From contig PLON01000023.1 in NCBI GenBank assembly GCA_003142095.1, positions 7,585 to 39,727 on the forward strand: a stretch of DNA of 32,143 bases. The letters are read 5' to 3'. This DNA comes from Acidimicrobiaceae bacterium. GTDB taxonomy: Bacteria > Actinomycetota > Acidimicrobiia > Acidimicrobiales > RAAP-2. The notes beneath the pieces are model-generated. The model was given only the letters and a program-made list of their open reading frames with translations, was not told the DNA's origin and did no database searches. Positions within the stretch are counted from its first letter, which is position 1, and every line of letters starts with the position of its first letter. The translations under genes were made by a program, and so were the position numbers. Positions 17,717 to 24,564 of the stretch are shown in pieces.

Positions 17717-17971
17717 CTAGGAAACGTCGACGCCTAAAGAGCCCAGAGCCTTACGAATTGCCGCTACCGACTCGAAGGTGCCTTTGCGCAAAAGCGCGTC
17801 GGGAAATTCGAGATCAAACTCGTCCTCGAGCGCCAACATGACGTTGACGCTCGCGTGCGAGGTCAGCCCACTTTCGTAGAAGTCATCGGTGTCACTTAGC
17901 GTGTCAATCTCGACCAGAAGCCGACCGTGCGCCTCCAAGACACTTCGGATTTTGAGATCTGCACCACTCAT
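17717..17971 (-). CDS. acyl/aminoacyl carrier protein
   Basis: The 84-residue protein has the size and acidic four-helix pattern of a free-standing carrier protein. The motif DFYESGLTSHASVNVML contains the phosphopantetheine attachment Ser (residue 38) in a GLTSH context rather than the usual DSL of fatty-acid ACPs. EDEFDLEFPD follows on helix III. This variant is known from stand-alone carrier proteins that work with dedicated adenylating enzymes. Its ATG overlaps the stop of the upstream phosphopantetheinyl transferase gene by four bases, so carrier and activator are co-translated. It differs from the housekeeping ACP and probably serves a special pathway. Confidence 0.88.
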   Translation of the reverse strand: MSGADLKIRSVLEAHGRLLVEIDTLSDTDDFYESGLTSHASVNVMLALEDEFDLEFPDALLRKGTFESVAAIRKALGSLGVDVS

Positions 17972-18375
17972 TGGCCAGACTCCTCGGGTGCAGACATCAG
18001 GGAGGCCACGACCGCGGCGGTGGCGACACCACCAGCGTGACTGAGACTGACGGAGAGATTGTGTATTCCCTGCAGCTGAGCGAGATCTGCGGCGTTGTCA
18101 TGAAGCACGATTTCTGGTCGACCACTCGCGGTGCGCGTCACCTCGATAGAGCGCCACGATGGAACGCACTCACCGACGTCGAGAATCTTTAGAACTGCCT
18201 CTTTCGCGGCGAATCGTGCAGCGAGTCTTGACGCAGTTGCCGGACTGTCGCCACAGGATTCAAGTTCATGGTCCGTAAAAAGAAGTTGTCGATAACGAGC
18301 TCCAAAGTTTCTCAACGACGCTTCAACCTCTTCAATTGGCTGAATATCGACCCCGACGACAACACGCTCTGTCAT
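17968..18375 (-). CDS. acpS: holo-[acyl-carrier-protein] synthase (4'-phosphopantetheinyl transferase)
   Basis: The 135-residue protein is AcpS-sized. It has the three family motifs: VVGVDIQPIEEVE with the Mg-binding Asp10, ARFAAKEAVLK with Glu59, and LSVSLSHAGGVATA near the C-terminus. It transfers 4'-phosphopantetheine from CoA to the carrier-protein Ser, here surely the adjacent carrier encoded four bases into its own 3' end. The coupling suggests it is specific to that carrier. Whether it is also the genome's only AcpS cannot be told from this window. The motifs are intact, so activity is likely. Confidence 0.88.
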   Translation of the reverse strand: MTERVVVGVDIQPIEEVEASLRNFGARYRQLLFTDHELESCGDSPATASRLAARFAAKEAVLKILDVGECVPSWRSIEVTRTASGRPEIVLHDNAADLAQLQGIHNLSVSLSHAGGVATAAVVASLMSAPEESGQ

Positions 18376-18566
18376 AAGTGAATGCTAACGGCACATGCGA
18401 ATTAAGCAAGACACGGAAATTAATGATGGCAGCCTGAAAAGTTGCCCGATTTTCTTCCCCAGCGACCCGGCGTGGGCCATGGCGGTGACGACAAGCAGAA
18501 GGGTCCTCGGTTTGACCAGACGAGACACGTGACGGACCGCCGACATTGAGTGACGATATGGCTGGG

Positions 18567-19565
18567 CTACTCGTTCGGAGGGGGAGTCCATGTACGTGCG
18601 ACTAATTCGTAGGAACGCGCGCGCGCGTCATACGAGTGCGTTCTTGTAGACAGCATCAGTTCGTCGGCGTCGGTACGTTCTGCGAGTGCCGCGAGACCCT
18701 TGTGCACAGAATCCGCGCTCCCAATGATGTGGGTGGACATGGCGTCGTCAACCAGTGTCTGTTCCGATTCGGAAAATTTGCGAGTAGAAGCCTCTTCTAC
18801 CGAAGGAAGCGGTCCCATGCGTCCAGTACTTCGCTGAATGATGTTGAGTGCACTAGAAAGTGCGAGCCGACGAGCCTCTTCATCGGTGTCCGCGCAGATC
18901 ACAGAGGCGGCAACCATGAAATAAGGATTTTCGAGCAGTAAGGACGGTTGGAAGTTCGCACGGTAGCTCTCGACGGCCTGATCCAAGAGCGTGGGCGCGA
19001 AATGATATGCAAACGAGAATGGCAAGCCAAGGATCCCAGCCAACTGCGCACTGAAGGTGGACGAGCCGAGTAGCCACACTTCTGGCAGGTAGCCGCTACC
19101 CGGTACGGGCGCGGGGTGGGCCGGATTGTCGTTTGGCAACAAGTAACGAATGAGTTCCACCACGTCGTCGGGGAAGTGATCGGCGCCGAGGTCCGCACTT
19201 CGACGTAATGCTCGAGCGGTGACGTGATCGGTTCCGGGGGCTCGACCAAGCCCAAGGTCAATGCGCCCCGGGTGCAGGGCCTCCAGCGTGGCGAACTGTT
19301 CGGCGACGACAAGCGGGGCGTGATTGGGCAGCATCACACCTCCCGAGCCGACGCGAATCGTCGTTGTGGCGCTCGCCAGGTGCTCAATTAAAACGGCGGG
19401 AGCAGAACTAGCGACTGCCGCGATGGCGTGATGTTCCGCGACCCAAAACCGGTGGTATCCGAGTCGCTCCGCTTCGACGGCGAGCATCGTCGTCTCTTGG
19501 AGAGCTTGCGCGGGCGAGGAGCCGGTCGCGACGGTTGCGAGGTCGAGTATGGAGAGGGGGATCAT
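18567..19565 (-). CDS. LLM-class flavin-dependent monooxygenase (bacterial luciferase-like)
   Basis: The 332-residue protein has the luciferase-like TIM-barrel signature: [14 protein letters not shown] at the N-terminus, [12 protein letters not shown], then [19 protein letters not shown] and [33 protein letters not shown] and SFAYHFAP follow. This matches the LLM-class oxidoreductases that use reduced FMN to oxygenate small molecules, of the YhbW/alkanal-monooxygenase-like branch. The substrate is unknown. It is transcribed in the same direction as the transferase-carrier pair, 191 bases upstream, so it could share the transcript. Such enzymes are common in carrier-protein pathways, but they also occur alone. 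Confidence 0.85.
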   Translation of the reverse strand: MIPLSILDLATVATGSSPAQALQETTMLAVEAERLGYHRFWVAEHHAIAAVASSAPAVLIEHLASATTTIRVGSGGVMLPNHAPLVVAEQFATLEALHPGRIDLGLGRAPGTDHVTARALRRSADLGADHFPDDVVELIRYLLPNDNPAHPAPVPGSGYLPEVWLLGSSTFSAQLAGILGLPFSFAYHFAPTLLDQAVESYRANFQPSLLLENPYFMVAASVICADTDEEARRLALSSALNIIQRSTGRMGPLPSVEEASTRKFSESEQTLVDDAMSTHIIGSADSVHKGLAALAERTDADELMLSTRTHSYDARARSYELVARTWTPPPNE

Positions 19566-19649
19566 GACACCATTTACCTTACGGGTGGCAACTTCGAGCT
19601 TGCTCCGTCGAATGGGGAACTTGCGTTGAGCGAATCCACTGGTCCGATC

Positions 19650-20041
19650 ATGAGTCGAGAAGCCGCCAATTCCAGACCGGCCCTGGCGAGGGAAATAGTC
19701 GTAGCGGCGGCGGCGTTTCTCATTATGTGTCTTGTCGTTCTCTTGAGGTCTCCCCAGTTGATGGAGCCCGACGACTACGCCTATCGCGCTTCGATTATCG
19801 CTCTCAGCCAGGAATTACGTGCTGCTCACGAATGCTCAGTACGTCGCGCTGAAGACCCAGCTCAGCGTGCACGGTGGACCGGGCATTGAACAGTGGATAC
19901 ATTTCAAAAGGCGGGAAGTGGATTAGTCAAAAGAACCCCGGTAACCGTTTTTCGCAGTGATCTTTCAATGGCTTCACGCGCTGCGCGCGGCACCTTTGTT
20001 CAACTGGGCAAAAGGGAATTCTCAGTTCGAAGAGGTGAGAA
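19650..20041 (+). pseudogene. frameshifted 5' remnant of an integral membrane protein gene
   Basis: The ATG at 19650 opens [10 protein letters not shown], a membrane segment ([16 protein letters not shown]) and [20 protein letters not shown]. Near 19811 the sense shifts to the next frame ([20 protein letters not shown] then GGPGIEQWIHF). Near 19910 it shifts again (GKWISQKNPG) and near 19945 once more (AVIFQWLHALRAAPLFNWA). Joined, these read as one membrane protein of a type seen in actinobacteria, possibly related to polyprenyl-sugar-using transferases, but I cannot name the family. At least three single-base lesions and loss of the rest of the gene where the recombinase gene begins show it is dead. 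Confidence 0.7.
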
Positions 20042-20752
20042 TTACTGTCGCGCTTCAGCGGCGTTCGCCACGTGGCGCACGGTGGCTGGGTACCACTGTT
20101 TTCCACCTTGCGCCGTGGGCACGCCTTCTTCATTGAGCTCGTCGGCGATTGCGGCCCACGTGGCGCCGCCCTTTCGCGCTTCGACGATTCTTTCGACAAT
20201 GTCCAGTGAGAGTGTCGACGGCCGCCCGAGACGAGCCGGGGGACGACGGACCGAAAGTTCTGGTCGGGCCTCTCTCTCGCCAATGAGCTTTCGCTCCATT
20301 TCGTCGAAGATGGCGAGTACCTGGATGAGAGCGCTGCCTTCCGTCGTCGTCGTATCGACCGGCGAGTCCAACGCGATAATCCCCCAACCTCCACGCTCAG
20401 CGGATGCAAGAACCCTCGCGGCGACGTGCATCGAGCGCGTCAACCGATCGAGCTTGGTAACCATCAAGACCGAACCGTTGCCGTCATTGAGGCTGGCGAG
20501 AGCGGCTGACAACGCAGGTCGTCCGGGTGTTTCCGCGAGCCCCGCGTCGCTGTAGAGGGCGACGAGATCGAAGCCTCGCTTGGTGCACTCCTTGCGAATG
20601 GCTTTTTCTTGGTCTTTCAGGCTGAGCGCGAGAGCTGAATTCTCTTGGGTGATTACGCGGCAATAGCCAACGACGCCTGTTGTCTTTTCGGACTTCTGCG
20701 CCGTCTTTGCCACCCATGCATTATTACCGCCGTTTACCGACGGAGTTTTCAA
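20042..20752 (-). CDS. serine recombinase (resolvase/invertase family) lacking the catalytic Ser
   Basis: The 236-residue protein has a resolvase N-terminal domain: GVVGYCRVITQENSA, LYSDAGLAETPGRPAL, VTKLDRLTRSMHVAARVL, and the EMERKLIGER helix. A C-terminal helix-turn-helix follows (GRPSTLSLDIVERIVEA and GATWAAIADELNEEGV). In active members the RVS of the first motif supplies the nucleophile Ser. Here residue 34 is Ile (codon ATC at 20653-20651), one base from AGC. The arginines of KLDRLTRS remain. The protein is therefore probably unable to cut DNA but may still bind its site. A small gene ends 24 bases upstream, suggesting a two-gene operon. The gene is otherwise intact. Confidence 0.85.
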   Translation of the reverse strand: MKTPSVNGGNNAWVAKTAQKSEKTTGVVGYCRVITQENSALALSLKDQEKAIRKECTKRGFDLVALYSDAGLAETPGRPALSAALASLNDGNGSVLMVTKLDRLTRSMHVAARVLASAERGGWGIIALDSPVDTTTTEGSALIQVLAIFDEMERKLIGEREARPELSVRRPPARLGRPSTLSLDIVERIVEARKGGATWAAIADELNEEGVPTAQGGKQWYPATVRHVANAAEARQ

Positions 20753-20776
20753 GGAATTGTGAATTGTGTCGATTTG

Positions 20777-20986
20777 CTATTCGGCCCGTTTATCAAGTCC
20801 TCGAAAACTATCGAGAGTCTCTTCCAAGGACCGGCCGAGCGCGATATCGAGGCCGATGAGGGCGCCTTCGATGCGGTGGCGCATGCCCGGCGTCGCTCGA
20901 AGATCTCCGCTGTCAATCTGATCGAGCAGAGCCAATAGCTGATCGATGAGCGACTCGATCTCTCGTTTGGTGAGCGGATTGTTCAT
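20777..20986 (-). CDS. small helical protein upstream of the recombinase
   Basis: I do not recognise this 69-residue protein. It is predicted by eye to be almost wholly helical: LTKREIESLIDQLLALLDQI, then PGMRHRIEGALIGLDIALG and SLEETLDSF. Heptad-like leucines suggest a coiled coil or a helical hairpin. It is read in the same direction as the recombinase, 24 bases apart, with GC-rich, codon-like composition, so it looks like a real gene and perhaps an accessory or regulatory partner of the recombinase. Confidence 0.55.
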   Translation of the reverse strand: MNNPLTKREIESLIDQLLALLDQIDSGDLRATPGMRHRIEGALIGLDIALGRSLEETLDSFRGLDKRAE

Positions 20987-21349
20987 GCCTAGACGATACG
21001 GTCGCGTTGCCGCTCGTGCAGGGAACCTTCCTGAACTCTCCGCAACAAGGCATCCGGTGCCGTTGTTGTGGCCCGGAGCGATTATTTTTCGATTACGTAA
21101 ATTGCTTTAAGCCAAGTCCCGCGCGACATTTGAATTGAAATTAATATGACTCGTCCTCCTAGGACGAAAACGGGTAGTGAGTTCGTGCCGGGACGGCCCG
21201 TTTGCATCGTGAGGTGTGCGACGCTGCCACCCGGTTTGACGGCCAAAGCCGTCTGAAATATGGGTTTTCTTAAAATTATTGCAAATTCCGGGCTTTGTTC
21301 AGACTGGGACATCTGGCGTCGGGTTGACTGGCGGCTTTTTGTACGCAAC
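20987..21349. other. non-coding stretch with small hairpins upstream of the beta-helix gene
   Basis: No gene is supported here. The minus-strand frame 21082-21630 has no domain and covers the signal peptide of the next gene in antisense. Two compact hairpins are visible: CGTCCT-CCT-AGGACG near 21150-21164, and GACGGC-CAAA-GCCGTC at 21238-21253. The latter is followed by an AT-rich run with TTTTCTT. Either could terminate or attenuate transcription entering from the left. Together with the structured element at 21350-21410 they suggest a long, folded leader. Confidence 0.45.
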
Positions 21350-21410
21350 TCCGCAGAAGTGTGTGGACGAGTGGGGTTAAATCCTCGATTTCCCCCAAAC
21401 ACACTGCGGA
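21350..21410 (+). promoter_or_regulatory. structured 5'-leader element (long imperfect hairpin)
   Basis: Four stacked helices can form: TCCGCA (21350-21355) with TGCGGA (21405-21410), GTGTGT (21359-21364) with ACACAC (21399-21404), GGGG (21373-21376) with CCCC (21393-21396), and AAAT with ATTT closing a CCTCG loop. The element ends about 100 bases before the ATG of the exported beta-helix protein. It is probably part of its leader RNA. It matches no riboswitch class I know, and has no T tract on the plus side as a terminator would. Confidence 0.5.
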
Positions 21411-21508
21411 TCTCCGCGAACGCCCTGATCTTGTAAGGTGTGCGAACGCATTTCGCGGTACGTGAATCAAGCGAACGACACAACAAGAACCTAGCCAAAG
21501 TAGAAAAT

Positions 21509-23668
21509 ATGCGTCGAACACCGCGAGTGATCTCTGTCTGGCTGTGCACTCTCTCATTGCTATCCCTTGGGTTCACTGTCGCCGTGGCAACGAGCGCTAG
21601 TGCCGCAGGAACTTTGCCGGCGACCGTCAATTATGTGGTCGCTCCTGGAGCTTTGCTTAGCGCCTGCCCCTCGGGACTCTCGACTTTTAGCCCAAGCGAT
21701 GTATTCGGCGATCTCGCGGCCGCGGTCGCGGCCGCGGACACGGCTGGGAGCGGACAGACGATCTACGTCTGTCGCGGTACTTATGACATGTCGACGACGC
21801 CGTACGGCTCGGATGAACAAGTTGACATTCTCAATAGCCTCACTATTGACGGTTACAACTGGGACGTGCCACCCTCTCCATCAGACACTTCATCCTCGGT
21901 TGATCCCACGACGCAATCGGTGTTCGAGAATGGCGCGGGCATCTTGGTCCAGTCATCGGGGGTCACAATCAGCGGTTTGACCTTCTACGAAAACAACTTC
22001 AATGCTCCCGACGCACCGAACTGCAGTGGGAGTGCTTGCAATTCGTCGATTGACGTGCAGAGCCTGGTGTCCGGCGAGGGAGACCAGGGCGAGAATGGCG
22101 TCACGGTCAGTAACAACTTCTTTGACAATACCGGTGGGGGCTTTCAGAATGGCGACGTCCACTTCGGCGACGGTCAGGACGGCCCCAACAATGACGTCAC
22201 GGCCCTTGACACCAGCGACGTGATCCGGGACAACGTCTTCACGTACGCCGAGAGTTTTGAGAACAACGCCGTCCAGATGTCCGACACCACCGGTGGCCTG
22301 GTCACAGGAAACACCGTCACCTATCCGACCGACGACGATTCCAGCTTGAGCGCGCTATGGTTCCCTGGCTTTGACCAGGGAACCACCGTTTCAAATAACA
22401 CACTCAACGGCGGCGGAATCGACAGTGACTCGGGCGCCGCGCCGGACACGGCCGACCCGAAATCCGGCATCAAGATCATCGACGGAGACTTGAACGGCGT
22501 GTACGGCAATGGCTGCACCGACCAGATTGTCACTGGCAACACGATTTCCGGATTTGTGTACGACATCAGCATGATCTCGAACAACGACGACGATGGCGCA
22601 GATCCGGAACTCTGCTCTCCGGGACCGTCCGACTATTTCGTGACAGATAACATCCTCTCGAACGCTCGGATGTATGGGATCTATGTGACCGCCGATGCGA
22701 CAGGGGGAACCATTAGTGGAAACGTTGCCTCGGATACCGACTCCGAAGGGTACGTAACAGACAGCTACGCCCCCGGCCAATACGACTACTACGACGGATC
22801 AGGCAACTCGACAGGCAACACGTGGACTAACAACAGCGGTGACGGGTCGTCGTACCCATCAACCATCAACGAAGTGTCCACCACCACGTCTACGTCGACG
22901 ACCACGACAACTACGACCGTGCCGCCGACAACGACAACTTCGTCTACGACAACAACGACGGTGCCGCCGACAACGACGACGTCTTCCACAACGACAACCT
23001 CGACTACGACGACAACGTCCACCACCACGACGACGGTGCCGCCGACAACGACCACGTCTACGTCGACGACCACGACAACAACCACGGTGCCGCCAACAAC
23101 GACGACGTCCTCCACAACGACAACCTCGACTACGACGACAACGTCCACCACCACGACGACGGTGCCGCCGACGACCACCACGACTCATCAGACGACGACC
23201 ACAAGTCCTCCGACGACCACAAGTCCTCCGACGACCACAAGTCCTCCGACGACCACTTCTAGCGCACCAACGACCACCACCTCGAACCCGACGACGACGA
23301 CCACGACGAATCCTCCGAAGCCGACGATCAACGTTTCGGTCGCCACGCTCGGATCGGGAAACAACGTCTTCACGACGGTGTACTGCGCCAATGCGAGGTG
23401 TTCCGGAACGCTTGAACTAACAAAAACAATCACGACCAAGGTTGAAATTGGCCATTCGAAGAGGTACACCGTTCACACGACGATCGTGGTACTTGGAAGG
23501 ATCAGCTACACCGTGGCAAAGGGATCACAGCGGCAATTCTCAATTCAGTTGAATACCGCGGGCGTGAAGCTCCTGCATGCGACCAATGGTCGTCGCCTTA
23601 CGTGTGAACTGACGTTGACCAGCGCCGCCGGAACGAAGCACGAGAGCGTTTCGCTTCGGCTCCCGTAA
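21509..23668 (+). CDS. exported parallel beta-helix protein with Thr-rich repeat linker
   Basis: Starting at the ATG at 21509, the product is 719 residues with a signal peptide (RRTPRVISVWLCTLSLLSL then VAVATSASAAG). Residues of about 35-450 show right-handed parallel beta-helix repeats: GVTISGLTFYENNF, NGVTVSNNFFDNTGGG, SDVIRDNVFTYAESF, GGLVTGNTVTYP and GTVSNNTLNGGGI-like units. These are the pattern of pectate-lyase-like carbohydrate-active or binding proteins, but I could not identify catalytic residues. A Thr/VPP-rich linker of about 145 residues follows, then a C-terminal domain of about 110 residues with two Cys pairs (VYCANARCSG, LTCELTL), perhaps a wall-binding or Ig-like module. An upstream in-frame start at 21440 is less likely, as it would bury the signal peptide. 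Confidence 0.75.
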   Translation: MRRTPRVISVWLCTLSLLSLGFTVAVATSASAAGTLPATVNYVVAPGALLSACPSGLSTFSPSDVFGDLAAAVAAADTAGSGQTIYVCRGTYDMSTTPYGSDEQVDILNSLTIDGYNWDVPPSPSDTSSSVDPTTQSVFENGAGILVQSSGVTISGLTFYENNFNAPDAPNCSGSACNSSIDVQSLVSGEGDQGENGVTVSNNFFDNTGGGFQNGDVHFGDGQDGPNNDVTALDTSDVIRDNVFTYAESFENNAVQMSDTTGGLVTGNTVTYPTDDDSSLSALWFPGFDQGTTVSNNTLNGGGIDSDSGAAPDTADPKSGIKIIDGDLNGVYGNGCTDQIVTGNTISGFVYDISMISNNDDDGADPELCSPGPSDYFVTDNILSNARMYGIYVTADATGGTISGNVASDTDSEGYVTDSYAPGQYDYYDGSGNSTGNTWTNNSGDGSSYPSTINEVSTTTSTSTTTTTTTVPPTTTTSSTTTTTVPPTTTTSSTTTTSTTTTTSTTTTTVPPTTTTSTSTTTTTTTVPPTTTTSSTTTTSTTTTTSTTTTTVPPTTTTTHQTTTTSPPTTTSPPTTTSPPTTTSSAPTTTTSNPTTTTTTNPPKPTINVSVATLGSGNNVFTTVYCANARCSGTLELTKTITTKVEIGHSKRYTVHTTIVVLGRISYTVAKGSQRQFSIQLNTAGVKLLHATNGRRLTCELTLTSAAGTKHESVSLRLP
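22883..23325 (+). repeat. Thr-codon-rich tandem repeats in the beta-helix protein gene
   Basis: The linker DNA is built of ACN Thr codons interrupted by GTGCCGCCG (VPP). A 61-bp segment is identical at 22986-23046 and 23112-23172, offset by 126 bp (42 codons). A second pair beginning ACCACGTCTACGTCGACGAC (22883 and 23051) is offset by 168 bp. Near the end CCTCCGACGACCACAAGT repeats three times. All offsets are multiples of three, so recombination changes linker length in frame. Confidence 0.9.
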
Positions 23669-23784
23669 ACGGACCGAGAGGTCATCGTCAACTTCGCATT
23701 GTCAGTGAGTAGCGGTGCGAGTCCGCATCTCGTCGCTACCGTGGCGAAGTTCATTGAGGTCGAAGGCGATTCCGTCTGTTGTGA

Positions 23785-24003
23785 AACTGCGCTTACTTCA
23801 CCTTTACTCGCACGGCGAGCGAGGGGCGACTCGCGCCATTTGATAAAGGATGGTCAGGATCAACTTCAACTTTGTGCGGAGTTACGGAACTCGATCTGGA
23901 CTCATCGAGCGGAGCCATCACCGGACCGGTCAGTTCTCAAGCTATGACCGAGACCTTTACTGTGACTTTGACGAGCGCCAATGGGGCGACGACGACTAAG
24001 TAA
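23785..24003 (+). pseudogene. C-terminal remnant of an Ig-like surface-protein gene
   Basis: After a stop at 23782-23784 the frame runs to the TAA at 24001-24003. It includes FTFTRTASEGRLAPFDKGW, GVTELDLDSSSGAITGPVSS and ETFTVTLTSANGATTTK. The last two resemble putative-Ig/cadherin-like repeat modules (..L.L.SSTGAITG.....FTVT....) common in exported actinobacterial proteins. There is no start, no signal peptide and only one module, so this is probably the tail of a lost gene. One of the two 23-bp direct repeats lies inside it. Confidence 0.5.
23880..23902 (+). repeat. 23-bp direct repeat, left copy
   Basis: This segment, starting AGTTACGGAACTCGAT, recurs at 26028-26050 with one mismatch (T/C at the 18th base), in the same orientation. 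The copies bracket the hipBA module. Flanking bases do not match. Confidence 0.85.
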
Positions 24004-24098
24004 TTCACGATCTCCGTCTGCCGCCAGTATTAGGCGATTCTCGTTTCGAGTGGCTTTCGCGTCATAGTTGAATCGGTAACGTCCAGACCACTAGAAAC

Positions 24099-24154
24099 AC
24101 TTGTATTTCCAAGGTTTATGACAAAATAGCGCTATAAGAGCGTGAAATACAAGT
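24099..24154 (+). promoter_or_regulatory. probable operator/promoter of hipBA (11-bp inverted repeat)
   Basis: ACTTGTATTTC (24099-24109) and GAAATACAAGT (24144-24154) are perfect inverse copies. Between them lies the palindrome ATAGCGCTAT (24126-24135), and TATAAG (24133-24138) could be a -10. This layout upstream of an XRE-family gene fits an operator through which HipB represses its own operon, as known for E. coli hipBA. Confidence 0.55.
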
Positions 24155-24234
24155 ATGCTTATCTCAGTAGTTCGAAGTTTCGCTGTCAGAGATTGATTAT
24201 CAGCGTATCGGCGACAAAGTTGGGGAATCAGGAA

Positions 24235-24564
24235 GTGGCGTCCAATCAAGCAATCACCACGGAAGAGTGGGAGCAACGACTCGGCAGCGACGTCCGACGA
24301 CTTCGTACGCGACGCCGCTGGACTCAAGTTGAACTAGCACGGCAAGCGAACATATCTCTGTCGTCCGTGCAGAGCCTCGAGCGCGGGGGTGGGTCCACGC
24401 TGTCTACGCTGATCCGCGTCGCTCGAGCGCTCGGTCGAACCGACTGGCTGGAGTCATTCGCTCCAGAAGAGCCGAAAGTGAGCCCGTTGCAGTTGTTGCG
24501 CGAGCGCGAGAAGGAGGCGACCGAACGGCGCGCTCGCGTGCGTCATCCGCCGACTCCGAAATGA
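24235..24564 (+). CDS. hipB: HipB-like XRE-family antitoxin
   Basis: From the GTG at 24235 the product is 109 residues. The helix-turn-helix is clear: DVRRLRTRRRWTQVELARQA followed by NISLSSVQSLERGGG and LIRVARALGR. The tail is basic and Arg/Glu-rich. It would bind its own promoter and neutralise the HipA kinase encoded immediately downstream; the two genes overlap by four bases (ATGA). A longer frame begins at a GTG at 24142, but that start falls within the inverted-repeat operator, and GGGGA/AGGAA just before 24235 supports the shorter form. Family HipB/XRE is well supported. Confidence 0.82.
   Translation: MASNQAITTEEWEQRLGSDVRRLRTRRRWTQVELARQANISLSSVQSLERGGGSTLSTLIRVARALGRTDWLESFAPEEPKVSPLQLLREREKEATERRARVRHPPTPK

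Noticed and set aside
18385-18591. 68-residue minus-strand frame between the LLM gene and acpS
   Set aside because: Begins inside the 3' end of the LLM gene, Arg/Ser-rich with no recognisable fold; could at most be a leader peptide.
21150-21260. Possible c-di-GMP-I riboswitch upstream of the beta-helix gene
   Set aside because: Small hairpins exist but the conserved core and receptor sequences do not match.
21082-21630. 182-residue minus-strand frame
   Set aside because: Antisense to the beta-helix signal peptide and to the structured leader; composition not protein-like.
22789-23469. Long Val- or Arg-rich frames opposite the Thr linker
   Set aside because: Products of simple-sequence DNA read in other frames (poly-Val and poly-Arg), not genes.
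24142-24234. N-terminal extension of hipB from the GTG at 24142
   Set aside because: Its start lies in the inverted-repeat operator with no ribosome-binding site, and the added residues have no HTH-family similarity.
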